Source of the DNA: Desulfocapsaceae bacterium
Lineage (GTDB): Bacteria > Desulfobacterota > Desulfobulbia > Desulfobulbales > Desulfocapsaceae
DNA: 64,000 bases
Direction of reading: 5' to 3'
Assembly: GCA_031292275.1 (NCBI GenBank)
Contig: JARLHL010000008.1
Span: forward strand, 1 to 64,000
Shown: positions 44,329 to 54,812 of the stretch, one piece after another
How positions within the stretch are numbered: the stretch's first letter is position 1
How the letters are laid out: each line of letters begins with the position of its first letter
Notes under the pieces: generated by a model
The model's input: the letters and a program-made list of their open reading frames with translations, nothing else
The model's database searches: none
What the model was told of the DNA's origin: nothing
Program-made: the position numbers and the translations under genes

Positions 44329-45646
44329 TGCATCCCTGTATATGTTTCCCGATGACATTCGTATCTGAGATCTCCTGAAGCTCTACCAGAACAAGGGTGT
44401 TTATCATGGTCTCATCCCCAGGCAGACAGACGGGGATATAATTATCTGTAAACCCCTTCAGCATTCCCTTCGAATCACGTTTTCCCTCCACCAGAACCTG
44501 CCGTCTTGTGCCCAGGTGCCGTGAATAGAATGCGGCCTTCTTTTGCTCTCCCAGGGCCCGCAGGCGGGCAACCCGCTCATCCTTCACCGCTTTGGCGACC
44601 TGCTCCTTTAAGGTGGAGGCAACCGTCCCCGGCCTCTTGGAGTAAGGAAAGACATGGAGGTAGGTACAGGCCAGATCCCTGAGGAAGGATTCGGTGTTGG
44701 CAAAATGCCTCTCGGTCTCGCCCGGAAAGCCAACCAGGACATCGATGCCGATGGCCGCATCGGGGATATCGCGCAGGCAGGTGTTGACGATTGCCGCGAA
44801 GTCACTGGTCCTGTAGCGTCTGTTCATCCGGCTGAGGATCTCGTCATCGCCGCTCTGCAGGGGGATGTGGAGGTGGGGCATGAAATTGCTCCGTTCAGCC
44901 ATCAGCCTCAGCAGTTCGGGCTGGATCTCCAGGGGTTCAATGGAACTCAGGCGATAGCGTACCCCGGGAGTTGCGGCGCAAAGCTCCTGTAGAAGGGCGG
45001 CAATATCTTTGCCCTCTTTGAGGTCCCTGCCGTACATGCCGGTATGAATCCCTGTAACCACGATCTCCTTATGTCCCTCCCCGGCGAAAATTTCCGCCTG
45101 GCGAAGGACCTCACCTGCGGCCAGGCTGCGGCTGGGACCGCGGGTATAGGGGACGATGCAGTAGGTGCAGTAGCTGTTGCAGCCGTCCTGCACCCGGAGA
45201 AAGGCCCTGGTCCTGTCATTGAAACGCCGGACGGGCAAAGGGCAGATTTCGGTCTTCCTGAGGATCTTGCCCATGAGCATCGAGAGGTCGCAACTCTTTT
45301 CCTGCAGGGCGGTATCGACCAGGAGGTGCTTGTTGCCGTTGCCGACGATGCAGACCTGGCTGTCCCGCAGTTCCTCCATATCGATGAGTTCCTGGGCCGC
45401 CATCTGGGCATGGCAGCCGGTGATGACGATCTTGGCTCCGGGGCTTGTTCGTGCCGCCTTGCGGATAAGCTGCCGGGACTGCGCCCCCGCCTTACCGGTA
45501 ACGGTGCAGGTATTTATGACTATGACGTCGGCGGGCTGGCCAAAGGCGACAAGAGCACATCCCCGCAGCTCAAACTCGCTCTGGAAGGAGGCGGATTCGA
45601 ACTGGTTGATCTTGCAGCCCAGAGTGGTGATGGCGATTCTCTTCAT
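44318..45646 (-). CDS. mtaB: tRNA t6A37 methylthiotransferase (MtaB-type)
   Basis: Adds a methylthio group to t6A at tRNA position 37. The 442-residue radical-SAM protein has the UPF0004 N-terminal domain with three Cys (TLGCKINQFES, INTCTVTGKA, ITGCHAQ), the SAM cluster CNSYCTYCIVPYTRG, the block HLHIPLQSGDDEIL, VGFPGETERHF and a C-terminal TRAM-like part. GCKINQFE and the length favour MtaB over MiaB or RimO. First gene of a run with cinA and recA. Confidence 0.93.
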   Translation of the reverse strand: MKRIAITTLGCKINQFESASFQSEFELRGCALVAFGQPADVIVINTCTVTGKAGAQSRQLIRKAARTSPGAKIVITGCHAQMAAQELIDMEELRDSQVCIVGNGNKHLLVDTALQEKSCDLSMLMGKILRKTEICPLPVRRFNDRTRAFLRVQDGCNSYCTYCIVPYTRGPSRSLAAGEVLRQAEIFAGEGHKEIVVTGIHTGMYGRDLKEGKDIAALLQELCAATPGVRYRLSSIEPLEIQPELLRLMAERSNFMPHLHIPLQSGDDEILSRMNRRYRTSDFAAIVNTCLRDIPDAAIGIDVLVGFPGETERHFANTESFLRDLACTYLHVFPYSKRPGTVASTLKEQVAKAVKDERVARLRALGEQKKAAFYSRHLGTRRQVLVEGKRDSKGMLKGFTDNYIPVCLPGDETMINTLVLVELQEISDTNVIGKHIQGCNES

Positions 45647-45692
45647 GTTCCAGGTGTCTTAAATATATTCCGTATCAGCAGTCAGGGTATGG

Positions 45693-46730
45693 TCAACGCA
45701 GTATCTCCCCTGCGCCTACGACCTCGTCGCCTGTATAAATCACCGCGAATTGTCCGGGGGTGACTGCACGCTGCCTTTCCGCAAAGGCGAGCTCATAACA
45801 ATCCTGATCAAGCCTCCTGAGTACCGCTGTCGCGCCCCGATGGCTGTAGCGGATCCGGACTGTATACTCAATCTCTTCAGCGGCTGGCCTGCCTGCAGTC
45901 CAGTGGAGGTTCCCGATCCGGATCCGGCCGCTGTATAAATCATCCTCCTTGCCGACAATAATCCTGTTGCCTTCCGCCTCGACGGCCAGGACATACCAGG
46001 GGGTGGCATCGGGAAGGCCCAGACCCCTGCGCTGACCGATGGTATAGCGGAACAGCCCCCTGTGGGTGCCGATTTGCCGCCCGTCCCTGGTCATCACAGG
46101 GCCGGGGACTGTTTTTTCCGGCAGGAGCCTTGCCAGATAATCCCCCGCGCTTTCCCGGCCAAGAAAGCAGATGTCCTGGCTCTCCTGCCTGCGAAAATCC
46201 GCAAAGCCATGCCGTTCCATCAGGAGATATGTCTCCTCCTTACGCATGGCGCCAAGCGGAAAAAGCACGCGGCTCAATTGCTGCTGGTTCAGCCTGGCCA
46301 GGAAGTAGGACTGATCCTTTTTCCTGTCGGTCCCCGCCAGCAGACGATACCGTCCGCAGTCCTCGTGCACCCTGGCGTAATGGCCGGTGGCGACGAGGTC
46401 CATGTCCGCTGCCAGCATGGCCTCCATAAAGAGGCCGAATTTTATCTCCCCGTTACAGACCATACAGGGGTTGGGCGTCAGTCCGGCAAAATATCTCCCG
46501 GAAAAATAGGAGAGTACCTTGTCTTTAAATTGTCGTTTCAGATCAATAATATCAAGATGAATTCCTATACGGTCCGCACGCTCTTGCGCAAGTTCTTTCT
46601 GCCGGGCGATATCAGGCTGGGCCAGCTCCATGAAAAAACCGCGGACCTCGCAGTCTGCCTTCAGGATGAGGGCGCAGGCGGTGGAATCGACTCCGCCGCT
46701 CATGGCGACGCCTACCCGTTTTCTTTTCAC
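45693..46730 (-). CDS. mnmA: tRNA-specific 2-thiouridylase
   Basis: Inserts sulfur at U34 C2 of Glu, Gln and Lys tRNAs. The 345-residue protein has the PP-loop VAMSGGVDST, the first catalytic Cys in TPNPCMVCN, ATGHYAR, KDQSYFLARL and the second Cys in ESQDICFLG, then RYTIGQRRGLG. The upstream Met is preceded by a weak ribosome site. It diverges from the U32 gene across an 88-bp gap. Confidence 0.95.
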   Translation of the reverse strand: MKRKRVGVAMSGGVDSTACALILKADCEVRGFFMELAQPDIARQKELAQERADRIGIHLDIIDLKRQFKDKVLSYFSGRYFAGLTPNPCMVCNGEIKFGLFMEAMLAADMDLVATGHYARVHEDCGRYRLLAGTDRKKDQSYFLARLNQQQLSRVLFPLGAMRKEETYLLMERHGFADFRRQESQDICFLGRESAGDYLARLLPEKTVPGPVMTRDGRQIGTHRGLFRYTIGQRRGLGLPDATPWYVLAVEAEGNRIIVGKEDDLYSGRIRIGNLHWTAGRPAAEEIEYTVRIRYSHRGATAVLRRLDQDCYELAFAERQRAVTPGQFAVIYTGDEVVGAGEILR

Positions 46731-46818
46731 TGCCCTCCTTGCAATCCCCTGCAGGGTAATTATTACATCAGGATAATTTTTTTACAAATAGACAAACAAT
46801 ACTGTACAATAACCGACC

Positions 46819-48099
46819 ATGCGTGAAAAAGAAAGGAACAATGGGGGCCCGGTTGCCATCCCGGAACTGCTTGCTCCCGCCGGCAATTTTGAAAAACTGG
46901 TGACGGCGATCCATTATGGCGCCGATGCGGTTTATCTGGGCGGCCGGTCCTTCAGTCTGCGGGCCAAGGCCGGCAATTTTGATCCCGATCAGATGCGGGA
47001 TGCAATCGCCTACGCCCATGCCCGTCGGGTCAAAGTCTATGTGACCGTCAATATCCTTGCCCATAATCGGGACCTTGCGGAATTGGACGCCTCTCTTCTT
47101 ACCCTCCGGGACCTGGGAGCGGACGGAGTGATCGTTTCCGATCCCGGCGTCCTTGCCAGGGTGAAAGCCCTCATCCCGGCAATGAGTATTCATCTCTCCA
47201 CCCAGGCCAACATCACCAACTACGCCGCCGCCGCATTCTGGGCAGGCCAAGGGGCAAAGCGCCTGAATCTGGCCCGTGAGCTGTCCCTGTCCGAGGTCCG
47301 GGAGATCAGGGAAAAGGTGGGTTGTGAACTGGAGGTCTTTGTGCATGGTGCGCTCTGCATCTCCTATTCGGGTCGCTGCATGTTGTCGAATTATATGACG
47401 GAGCGGGATGCAAACCAGGGCAATTGTGCCCATCCCTGCCGCTACAGCTACGCCCTCATCGAAGAAAAGCGTCCCGGACAGTATTTTCCGGTGGAGGAGG
47501 ATGAGCGGGGGACGTACATTTTTAATTCCAAGGACCTCTGCCTGCTGGAGGTGCTGCCGGAACTGGTGGCGGCGGGTGTCGATTCGCTGAAGATCGAGGG
47601 ACGGATGAAATCGATCTTCTATGTCGGCGGGGTGGTGCGGATCTACCGGGCGGCCCTGGATTATCTGCGGAGTCTGCCGGCAGAGGCTTGGGCCGATCCG
47701 GCGGCGATCAGGCTGCCGGAGGTCTTTATGGACGAGATCGTCAAGACCGGCACCAGGGGAACCACAGAGAACTTTATCCGCCGGCGTCCCGGCAGCCGGG
47801 AGATGCTCTACGCGACTGCGCGGGCGCTGCAGCCGGCCGAACCGGTGGCGGTGGTCCGCCGGGCGGGGGATCCTCTGCTGGTCGAAGTCAGGAATGTGCT
47901 TACGACAGGCGAGCAGATAGGATATATGGCAGCAGGGGCAGAGGTGACTGCCGTCACCGTCCTGGCGATGTGCAATGAGAAGGGAGAGGCTGTCAGCAGG
48001 GCAAATCCAGGCAACAGGGTCTTCCTGACCACCGTACCTGCGCTTGATCGTGCACAGGACAACGGAATACTGCGCCGGGAGAAGCAGGACGGCATCTGA
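46819..48099 (+). CDS. Peptidase U32 family protein (TrhP/YegQ-like)
   Basis: The 426-residue protein has ELLAPAGNFEKLVTAIHYGA, DAVYLGGRSFSLRA, HLSTQANITN and the four-Cys cluster block HGALCISYSGRCMLSNYM with NCAHPCRYSY, then SLKIEGRMKS. Family members such as TrhP support prephenate-dependent hydroxylation of tRNA U34, and RlhA modifies 23S rRNA; protease activity is doubtful. The C-terminal barrel fits TrhP more than the short UbiU/UbiV forms. Ribosome site is weak. It is divergent from another tRNA-modifying gene, mnmA. Confidence 0.88.
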   Translation: MREKERNNGGPVAIPELLAPAGNFEKLVTAIHYGADAVYLGGRSFSLRAKAGNFDPDQMRDAIAYAHARRVKVYVTVNILAHNRDLAELDASLLTLRDLGADGVIVSDPGVLARVKALIPAMSIHLSTQANITNYAAAAFWAGQGAKRLNLARELSLSEVREIREKVGCELEVFVHGALCISYSGRCMLSNYMTERDANQGNCAHPCRYSYALIEEKRPGQYFPVEEDERGTYIFNSKDLCLLEVLPELVAAGVDSLKIEGRMKSIFYVGGVVRIYRAALDYLRSLPAEAWADPAAIRLPEVFMDEIVKTGTRGTTENFIRRRPGSREMLYATARALQPAEPVAVVRRAGDPLLVEVRNVLTTGEQIGYMAAGAEVTAVTVLAMCNEKGEAVSRANPGNRVFLTTVPALDRAQDNGILRREKQDGI

Positions 48100-48174
48100 C
48101 TGCCCGCTTCTCCCGGATGGGTCATCATAATGAAAGTCTTCCTGACACGCGGGTTTGCGCGTCAAGGGCACAGC

Positions 48175-49686
48175 TTATTTCCTTCCGGCGATCTCCTTCT
48201 GCCAGAAGGCGGGACCGGTCTTGTGGATGGCCTCACCTCGACAGTCCACAGCCACCGTTACCGGCATGTCTTCGACTTCGAACTCGTAGATGGCCTCCAT
48301 GCCCAGGTCGGCGAAGGCCACGGTTCGGGCCTTTTTAATGGCCTTGGAGACCAGATAGGCGGCGCCGCCGACGGCCATCAGATAGACGGCCCCGTGCTTC
48401 TTGATTGAGGCGATGGTGGCGTCACCCCGCTCGGACTTGCCGATCATGCCCATGAGACCAGCCTTCTCCAGCATCATATCGGTATACTTGTCCATGCGGG
48501 TGGAGGTCGTGGGGCCTGCCGGTCCGACCACTTCATCGCCCACCGGATCGACCGGTCCGACGTAATAAATAAAGCGGCCTTTGAAGTCGACGCCCTCGGG
48601 GAGGGGCTTGCCTTCGGCATAGAGTCCCTGGATGCGCTTATGGGCTGCGTCGCGGCCGGTGAGGATCTTGCCGTTGAGCAGCAGGGTCTCACCGGTCTTC
48701 CAGGAGGCGATATCCTCTTTGGTCAGCGATTCGATGAAGACCCTTTTGACATCTGCACCGGCCTCAAGGCTGATCTCCGGCCATTCTTCGATTTTGGGCG
48801 GGGTCAGCACTGCCGGACCGCTGCCGTCGAGTTTGAAATGGATGTGGCGGGTGGCTGCGCAGTTGGGGATCATGGCCACAGGCAGGGAGGCGGCATGGGT
48901 GGGGTAATCGCGGATGCGGACATCGAGTACGGTCGTGAGTCCTCCCAGTCCCTGAGCGCCGATGCCCAGACTGTTGACGGCATTGTAGATCTCAATGCGC
49001 AGCTCTTCGATCTTGTTAGCCGGGCCTCGTTTGAGGAGATCGGGCATGTCGACCGGCTCCATCAGGGATTCCTTGGCCAGCATCATCGCCTTGTCAACAG
49101 TGCCGCCGATGCCGATTCCCAGGATACCCGGAGGACACCAGCCGGCACCCATCAGGGGCATGGTTTTTTTCACCCATTCTACAATTGAATCGCTGGGGTT
49201 GAGCATGACGGATTTGGTTTTATTCTCCGAGCCGCCCCCTTTGGCGGCGATGAAGACCTCCAGTCCGTCCCCGGGGACTATCTCCGTATAGACAACGGCA
49301 GGGGTGTTGTCTTTGGTATTCTTTCGGTCTGAGGCCGGTGAGGCGACCACGGACAGGCGCAGGGGGTTCTTGGGGTTCTTGTAAGCGCGGCGGACTCCCT
49401 CGTTTACCATTTCCTGGACGGTAATGTCGGTGTCCAGCTGGCATTGCATGCCGATCTTGACGAAGGCGGTGACAATACCGGTGTCCTGACAGATCGGACG
49501 GTGGCCGATGGCGGCCATCCGCGAGTTGATCAGGATCTGGCCGATGGCGTCCTTTGCCGCTTTATTCTCCTCACGGAGGTAGGCGGCATGCATGGCCCTG
49601 ACGAAATCCACGGGATGGTAATAAGAGATAAACTGCAGGCTGTCGGCAATGGAATCGATAAAATCATCTTTTTTGATAGTTCTCAT
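48175..49686 (-). CDS. Fumarate hydratase class I (Fe-S, single chain)
   Basis: Interconverts fumarate and malate with an oxygen-sensitive 4Fe-4S cluster. The 503-residue protein fuses alpha and beta parts. Cluster Cys are in RPICQDTG, GWCPPGILG and PNCAATRHIH. The beta part has TGRDAAHKR, GPAGPTTSTRMD and KHGAVYLMAVGGAAYL. It is the long, fused form seen in E. coli FumA/FumB. The gene stands alone, convergent with the U32 gene. Confidence 0.94.
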   Translation of the reverse strand: MRTIKKDDFIDSIADSLQFISYYHPVDFVRAMHAAYLREENKAAKDAIGQILINSRMAAIGHRPICQDTGIVTAFVKIGMQCQLDTDITVQEMVNEGVRRAYKNPKNPLRLSVVASPASDRKNTKDNTPAVVYTEIVPGDGLEVFIAAKGGGSENKTKSVMLNPSDSIVEWVKKTMPLMGAGWCPPGILGIGIGGTVDKAMMLAKESLMEPVDMPDLLKRGPANKIEELRIEIYNAVNSLGIGAQGLGGLTTVLDVRIRDYPTHAASLPVAMIPNCAATRHIHFKLDGSGPAVLTPPKIEEWPEISLEAGADVKRVFIESLTKEDIASWKTGETLLLNGKILTGRDAAHKRIQGLYAEGKPLPEGVDFKGRFIYYVGPVDPVGDEVVGPAGPTTSTRMDKYTDMMLEKAGLMGMIGKSERGDATIASIKKHGAVYLMAVGGAAYLVSKAIKKARTVAFADLGMEAIYEFEVEDMPVTVAVDCRGEAIHKTGPAFWQKEIAGRK

Positions 49687-50025
49687 GAGATAACCTCGGT
49701 TTGTGTTATTGAGGCAGTCCTGATGAAAGAGTCTTCTGCCGGTTCACTCAGTATTGCAAAAAAAAAATCATACCCCCGGCCTGCCTGCGCCGGCGGTACA
49801 ATTTTCGCGTCCTTTGCTGCCCGGAATCTCTCCTCATTCAAGGTCGCCATTAGTGGATACCCTGTCGCTGTGAAGCTGTTTGTGGTTCTGTAACTTTGTT
49901 ATCGTTCTTTTATTGTTGTGTTGTTTGATTTTTTAGAATAATCCAGATTGAAGAAATATGGAAGCAGTAACGAGTGTAAATTCTGCGCATCAGCGTGCTG
50001 CCCGCAGGTGACGGCGAGGTCCGGA
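49687..50025. other. 339-bp region upstream of fumarase
   Basis: Should hold the fumarase promoter. The left part (49730-49860) is moderately GC-rich, then AT-rich 49895-49950. No gene or clear site is seen. Confidence 0.4.
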
Positions 50026-50829
50026 TTAACGGATAATGGTCTTTGGGGGGTGATAACCTGCCTTGGCGGTGGCGTTCGGCATAAGGAAGGAGTTTTTGCC
50101 GATGATGGTACCGGGATTTGTCACGGAATTACAGCCTGTCTGGGTCTCATCCCCGAGAATCGCGCCCAGCTTTCTTCTGCCGGTATCGATGAGGCCCTCT
50201 TCAGTCCTGATGGTGACGTTGCCGGGGAGAAACCGGAGGTTGGCGAATTTGGTCCCGGCCCCCAGGTTGGTGTTTTCCCCCAGGATGGAATCCCCCAGAT
50301 AGGCAAAATGTCCGGCCTTGGCATTATCTAAAAAGATGGAGTGTTTAATCTCCGTGGTATGCCCGAGCACGCAGCCTTTGCCGGTAAGACAGTAGCCGCG
50401 CAGATAAGCGCCCTGGCGCACCTCGGTCTGATCGCCGATGATGGCCGGGGATTTGATCATGGCACCGCTTTCGACAAGCACTCCTCTCCCCAGTCTGATC
50501 TGTCGGCCCATGAAGACGGATCCGGCCATGATCACCGTGGCACCGGCAAGTTCTCTTCCCTCTCTGCAGACGGAGAGTTTCCCCTTTGTCGTGTCACCGT
50601 ATGTGATTTCAAGCGACGCTGCCTCCAGGAACGCATCCTCATACAGGACCACCGTTTGCGTCAGGGGGACTCCCTCCTGTATCAGACCGGAGCGATAGAG
50701 GACGGGATAGGACAGGGAGTTCATGTACTCCTTCAGAGAATTGAGGGCTGACCAGACAAAGTCGTTCAGAGGGAATATTTCGGCATGGGGAAAATCCGAC
50801 AGGGTGAAAAAGTTCCCGGTATTTAACAT
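50026..50829 (-). CDS. Left-handed beta-helix protein, GlmU-C-like acyl/nucleotidyl transferase
   Basis: The ATG at 50829 has GGAG seven bases upstream; 267 residues. The C-terminal two-thirds is a hexapeptide-repeat helix (IRLGRGVLVESGAMIKSPA, IIGDQTEVRQGAYLRGYCL, LGHTTEIKHS). It carries the GlmU-like sequence AKAGHFAYLGDSILGENT and NLGAGTKFANLR. In GlmU this region holds the acetyltransferase site, but the N-terminal uridylyltransferase motif (LAAGxGTRM) is absent. Such stand-alone proteins are often labelled UDP-GlcNAc pyrophosphorylase-related. Substrate not known. Confidence 0.8.
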   Translation of the reverse strand: MLNTGNFFTLSDFPHAEIFPLNDFVWSALNSLKEYMNSLSYPVLYRSGLIQEGVPLTQTVVLYEDAFLEAASLEITYGDTTKGKLSVCREGRELAGATVIMAGSVFMGRQIRLGRGVLVESGAMIKSPAIIGDQTEVRQGAYLRGYCLTGKGCVLGHTTEIKHSIFLDNAKAGHFAYLGDSILGENTNLGAGTKFANLRFLPGNVTIRTEEGLIDTGRRKLGAILGDETQTGCNSVTNPGTIIGKNSFLMPNATAKAGYHPPKTIIR

Positions 50830-50997
50830 ACTCATTCTCCGAAGAAAAATATGAATAAGGGCGTATAGAAGGTCTGTGAAGAAAGACAGTATGGTGGAAT
50901 TGTGCCGAGAGTTCAAGAAAAAATAGCAGGTGGTGAATAAGCTTGCGCTTATCATCTTGACTTCATATAAGGCAGTGTTTAGCTTTTTCCAACTTTT

Positions 50998-51025
50998 TTG
51001 ATAAATTAAAGATTGTGTATATAAT
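50998..51025 (+). promoter_or_regulatory. Sigma-70 promoter for lon
   Basis: TTGATA, a 16-base spacer and TATAAT lie about 110 bp upstream of the likely lon start. The -10 is consensus. No CIRCE or sigma-32 element is evident. Confidence 0.65.
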
Positions 51026-51137
51026 ACGAATACAGGGGCGACTATACCGGATTAGGGGGTGAGTTTCTCAAATGCTGGGTGGTCAGCCGCAAGAATGTAT
51101 TGTCACGGCAGGCCATCATTTCTGTCAGGAGGTCTTT

Positions 51138-53549
51138 GTGGAATATAATGATTCATTGAGCATCGGTATGGACGATTTTTCCGGTAATGAAGATATGGAA
51201 ATACCCGACGTATTACCGATGATGGCCGTACGCGATGTGGTTATTTTCAACTATATGATAATTCCACTTTTTGTCGGTCGCCCGAATTCCGTTGAAGCCG
51301 TCAACGAGGCCCTCGGCTCCAATAAATTGCTGATGCTGGTAACCCAGAGGGACGCCACCAAGGATAATCCCGTCGCCGAAGATCTGTACGAGGTGGGGAT
51401 GGTCTGCATGGTCATGCGCACCCTGAAGCTGCCCGATGGCCGGCTGAAGGTGCTGGTCCAGGCCATGTCCAAGGCCCGCATCAAGGAGTATAAACGCAAG
51501 GAACCATCCTTTCAGGTCTCCGTTGAGGTGATCGAAGAGGAGGAACCCGGGCCGATCACCGTCGAGGTCGAGGCCATGATGCGCACCGTTCGGGATCAGA
51601 CGGAGAAGATCATGTCCCTCAGGGGCATTCTGTCTGCTGATCTGATGATGATCATCAACAATATCGAGGAACCCGGCCGCCTGGCCGATCTGGTCGGCTC
51701 CAATCTGCGTCTGAAAATAGTCGAATCCCAGGCTATTCTAGAGGAGACCAACCCTGTAAAACGGCTCAAACTGGTCAGCGAGCTGCTGGCCAAGGAGCTT
51801 GAGGTTTCCACTGTTCAGGCCAAGATCCAGAACGATGCCAAGGAGGAGATGAGCAAATCCCAGCGTGAGTATTATCTCCGCGAGCAGCTGCATGCCCTGC
51901 AGAAGGAGCTGGGGGATACCGACGAACGCATTCAGGAGATCGAAGAGCTTGAAAAGAAGCTGAAGAAAAGAAAGATGCCCAAAGCTATCCGGAAGGAGGC
52001 AAAAAAGCAGCTTAGCCGCATGGAGATGATGCATCCCGATTCCTCCGAGGCCACCATCATCAGGACCTATATCGACTGGATCCTTGATGTACCCTGGGAG
52101 AAAAGCACCCGTGACCGGCTCGATCTGGTGGCCGCTAAAGAGGTCCTGGACGAGGATCATTTCGGCCTTGAGAAGGTGAAGGAGCGGATCCTGGAATATC
52201 TGGCGGTCCGGAAGCTAAATACGACCACCAAGGGTCCCATCCTCTGTTTTGTCGGCCCTCCGGGGGTTGGCAAGACCTCGCTCGGACAGTCCATCGCCCG
52301 GGCCATGGGGCGGAAGTTCCACCGCATGTCGCTGGGAGGTATGCGCGACGAGGCTGAAATCCGCGGTCATCGCCGGACCTATATCGGGGCCATGCCGGGC
52401 AGGATTATTCAGGGGCTGAAGACTGTCAAATCCAATAATCCCATCTTTATGATGGATGAGATCGATAAGATCGGCTCGGATTATCGGGGCGATCCCTCTT
52501 CGGCCCTTCTTGAAGTCCTGGATCCCGAGCAGAATTTCGAATTTTCCGATCATTATCTAAATCTGCCCTTCGACCTCTCCAAGGTGATGTTCATCACCAC
52601 CGCCAATATGAGCGACACCATTCCCAGTCCGCTCCTGGACAGGATGGAGGTCATCCGGCTGTCGGGCTATACCCAGGAGGAAAAACTTGTTATCGCCAAT
52701 CGTTATCTGGTGCCGCGGCAGTTGAAGGAAAACGGTATCGAGGCGACGCACATCAAGCTGCAGGACGAGACCCTGACTTATATTATTACCCATTACACCC
52801 ATGAGGCGGGACTGCGGAATCTGGAGCGTGAGATCGGCAAGATCTGCCGGAAGGTTGCCCGGAAAATTGCCGAGGGCGGCAGGGGACCCTACAGTATTAC
52901 CAGGCAGACCATAGATAAGTATTTGGGGCCGCCCAAGTCCATTCCCGATTCCGAGATCCAGACCCTGGATCAGCCCGGCCTGGTCACCGGTCTGGCCTGG
53001 ACCGAGGTGGGAGGCGAGATCCTGCATATCGAGGTCAACCTGATGCCCGGAAAAGGTAAGCTGACCCTCACGGGGCAGCTTGGGGATGTGATGAAGGAGT
53101 CGGCTCAGGCTGCACTGACCTATTGCCGCAGCCGTTCCCAGGAAATGGGCGTTGAAGAGGATTACTTTGATAAGATTGATATCCATGTCCATGTCCCGGC
53201 CGGAGCCATTCCCAAGGATGGCCCTTCCGCCGGTATCACCATGGCCACTGCCCTCTATTCGGCCATAGCCAAGAAAAAGCTGATCAAAGGTCTGGCCATG
53301 ACCGGTGAGGTGACGCTGCGCGGTCGGGTTCTTCCCATCGGCGGCCTGAAGGAAAAGGCGTTGGCGGCCCTTCGTGCCAATATCAATAAGGTCATCATTC
53401 CGGATCAGAACAAGATGGATCTGAGCGAGATTCCGGCGGATGTCAAAGAGAAGATGCAATTTTTTCCCGTGAAGGACATGGACGAGGTCGTCCGCATTGC
53501 CTTTGGACACCCGGAAAAAAAGACTGGCCGGAGGCAGCGTAAGGCTTAG
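51138..53549 (+). CDS. lon: ATP-dependent protease Lon
   Basis: Degrades misfolded and regulatory proteins. From the GTG at 51138 (AGGAGG five bases upstream) the product has 803 residues; an ATG at 51072, also after a good ribosome site, would add 22. Order: LON substrate domain ([12 protein letters not shown] .. ), coiled coil, AAA+ ([12 protein letters not shown] near 373, [12 protein letters not shown]) and the protease domain with the Ser-Lys dyad in KDGPSAGIT (about 697) and [10 protein letters not shown] (about 740). 29 bp precede mltG. Confidence 0.96.
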   Translation: MEYNDSLSIGMDDFSGNEDMEIPDVLPMMAVRDVVIFNYMIIPLFVGRPNSVEAVNEALGSNKLLMLVTQRDATKDNPVAEDLYEVGMVCMVMRTLKLPDGRLKVLVQAMSKARIKEYKRKEPSFQVSVEVIEEEEPGPITVEVEAMMRTVRDQTEKIMSLRGILSADLMMIINNIEEPGRLADLVGSNLRLKIVESQAILEETNPVKRLKLVSELLAKELEVSTVQAKIQNDAKEEMSKSQREYYLREQLHALQKELGDTDERIQEIEELEKKLKKRKMPKAIRKEAKKQLSRMEMMHPDSSEATIIRTYIDWILDVPWEKSTRDRLDLVAAKEVLDEDHFGLEKVKERILEYLAVRKLNTTTKGPILCFVGPPGVGKTSLGQSIARAMGRKFHRMSLGGMRDEAEIRGHRRTYIGAMPGRIIQGLKTVKSNNPIFMMDEIDKIGSDYRGDPSSALLEVLDPEQNFEFSDHYLNLPFDLSKVMFITTANMSDTIPSPLLDRMEVIRLSGYTQEEKLVIANRYLVPRQLKENGIEATHIKLQDETLTYIITHYTHEAGLRNLEREIGKICRKVARKIAEGGRGPYSITRQTIDKYLGPPKSIPDSEIQTLDQPGLVTGLAWTEVGGEILHIEVNLMPGKGKLTLTGQLGDVMKESAQAALTYCRSRSQEMGVEEDYFDKIDIHVHVPAGAIPKDGPSAGITMATALYSAIAKKKLIKGLAMTGEVTLRGRVLPIGGLKEKALAALRANINKVIIPDQNKMDLSEIPADVKEKMQFFPVKDMDEVVRIAFGHPEKKTGRRQRKA

Positions 53550-53578
53550 AGCTGTTAGTTGTTTATCTGAGTATTTGT

Positions 53579-54622
53579 ATGAAATTATACGAATTTATTT
53601 CACGAAGGGCTGCTCGTTGGGCAGCCCTTTTGTGCGTTTTCTCAGCTCTAGCCTTTGCCGGTTGGCTGATGAGCTATCAGGAGCTTTCCGGACCTGAATC
53701 GGATTCTGGCTCTGAAGTGGTGCTGATTCCCCATGGAACCTCAGTGGCTCATATCGGCCATATCCTTGCCCAAGCTCGACTCATTCATGAGGATATCCGC
53801 TTCCCTCTCTATGCCAAGCTTGCCGGATACTCGAAAAAATTCCGGGCAGGTGAGTTCCGGCTGGGAACAGGTCAGTCTGCCGTCCTGGTCATGAGGGAAC
53901 TTGCCGCTGCGCCCCAGATCCAGTATCCGGTCACCATCCCAGAAGGCCTGCGGGCCGAGGAGATCGCCCGGATATTTGCCGACGGCGGCTGGTGCGATTA
54001 CGACGAGTTTCTTCGTCTTATTCATGATCCTGATTTTATAGAGTCTTTAGGGATTGGGCCGGTCAAGAGCCTGGAAGGTTATCTGTATCCCGAGACCTAT
54101 TATCTTGCCCGTTTGTCCACCGACAGCAGAAGTCTCATCAGGAATATGGTCCACCACTTTCAGAAGGTCTGGACTGAACTCAGCCGCGAGGGGACCGGTA
54201 AGCTCGAGAGACAGGAAGTCGTTATTCTGGCCTCCATGGTTGAAAAGGAGACCGCCAATCCTGTCGAGCGGCCGCTTATTGCCTCTGTTTTTTTCAACAG
54301 GATGAAGCTTGGCATGCGGCTCCAGTCCGATCCCACCGTCGTTTACGGTATACGTAATTATTCTGGGACCCTCACAAAAGAAGACCTGCAGCGGTATACC
54401 CCCTACAATACCTACTTGATCCCGGCGCTCCCTGCTGCTCCGATCTGCAACCCGGGCCGGGATTCCCTGAGGGCTGTTTTTCATCCGGCCAAAGAAGGCT
54501 ATCTGTATTTCGTGTCGCGCAACGACGGCACGCACCAGTTTTCTAAAAATCTCGCCGAACATAATCAGGCGGTCCAGAAGTATCAAAAGGACAGAAATAT
54601 TCAGGAAGAGGGGAGAAGATAG
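53579..54622 (+). CDS. mltG: Endolytic transglycosylase MltG
   Basis: Cleaves nascent glycan strands and sets their length. The 347-residue protein has an N-terminal span (AALLCVFSALAFAGWLM), LysM-like and YceG domains, and the family blocks TIPEGLRAEEIARIFA, LEGYLYPETYYL, the catalytic Glu in SMVEKETA, and LQSDPTVVYG. ALPAAPICNPGRDSL is typical near the end. The ATG at 53579 lacks a strong ribosome site. Codons 9-18 contain a perfect terminator-like hairpin, so lon-mltG readthrough may be limited. Confidence 0.94.
   Translation: MKLYEFISRRAARWAALLCVFSALAFAGWLMSYQELSGPESDSGSEVVLIPHGTSVAHIGHILAQARLIHEDIRFPLYAKLAGYSKKFRAGEFRLGTGQSAVLVMRELAAAPQIQYPVTIPEGLRAEEIARIFADGGWCDYDEFLRLIHDPDFIESLGIGPVKSLEGYLYPETYYLARLSTDSRSLIRNMVHHFQKVWTELSREGTGKLERQEVVILASMVEKETANPVERPLIASVFFNRMKLGMRLQSDPTVVYGIRNYSGTLTKEDLQRYTPYNTYLIPALPAAPICNPGRDSLRAVFHPAKEGYLYFVSRNDGTHQFSKNLAEHNQAVQKYQKDRNIQEEGRR
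53605..53631 (+). terminator. Intrinsic-terminator-like hairpin inside the mltG 5' coding region
   Basis: AAGGGCTGC and GCAGCCCTT form a 9-bp stem with a 7-base loop followed by TTT. It lies 56 bp after the lon stop and within mltG codons. It may end lon transcripts and damp mltG. Confidence 0.5.
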
Positions 54623-54812
54623 ATGTTGAGTTGCGGCGGGAGTGGTATGCTGAGTCAGCCTTTTAAGGAGATGGGGCCGGTCCGGGAATTGCCGTTGTAC
54701 CATGAAGATTCCGGGATGCAAATCCCTGCCTGAGGAAAAAGCAGGAATGCAGACGGGGTGTCCGCCGGCGCAGGTACTTAATAATTGATAATCCACTGAA
54801 TAGGGGCGCAGG

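Noticed and set aside
46768-48171. 467-codon minus-strand frame
   Set aside because: Antisense to the U32 gene; no recognisable domain.
54623-54733. 36-codon frame directly after mltG
   Set aside because: Has a GGGGAGA site before the ATG but no family resemblance; too short to support.
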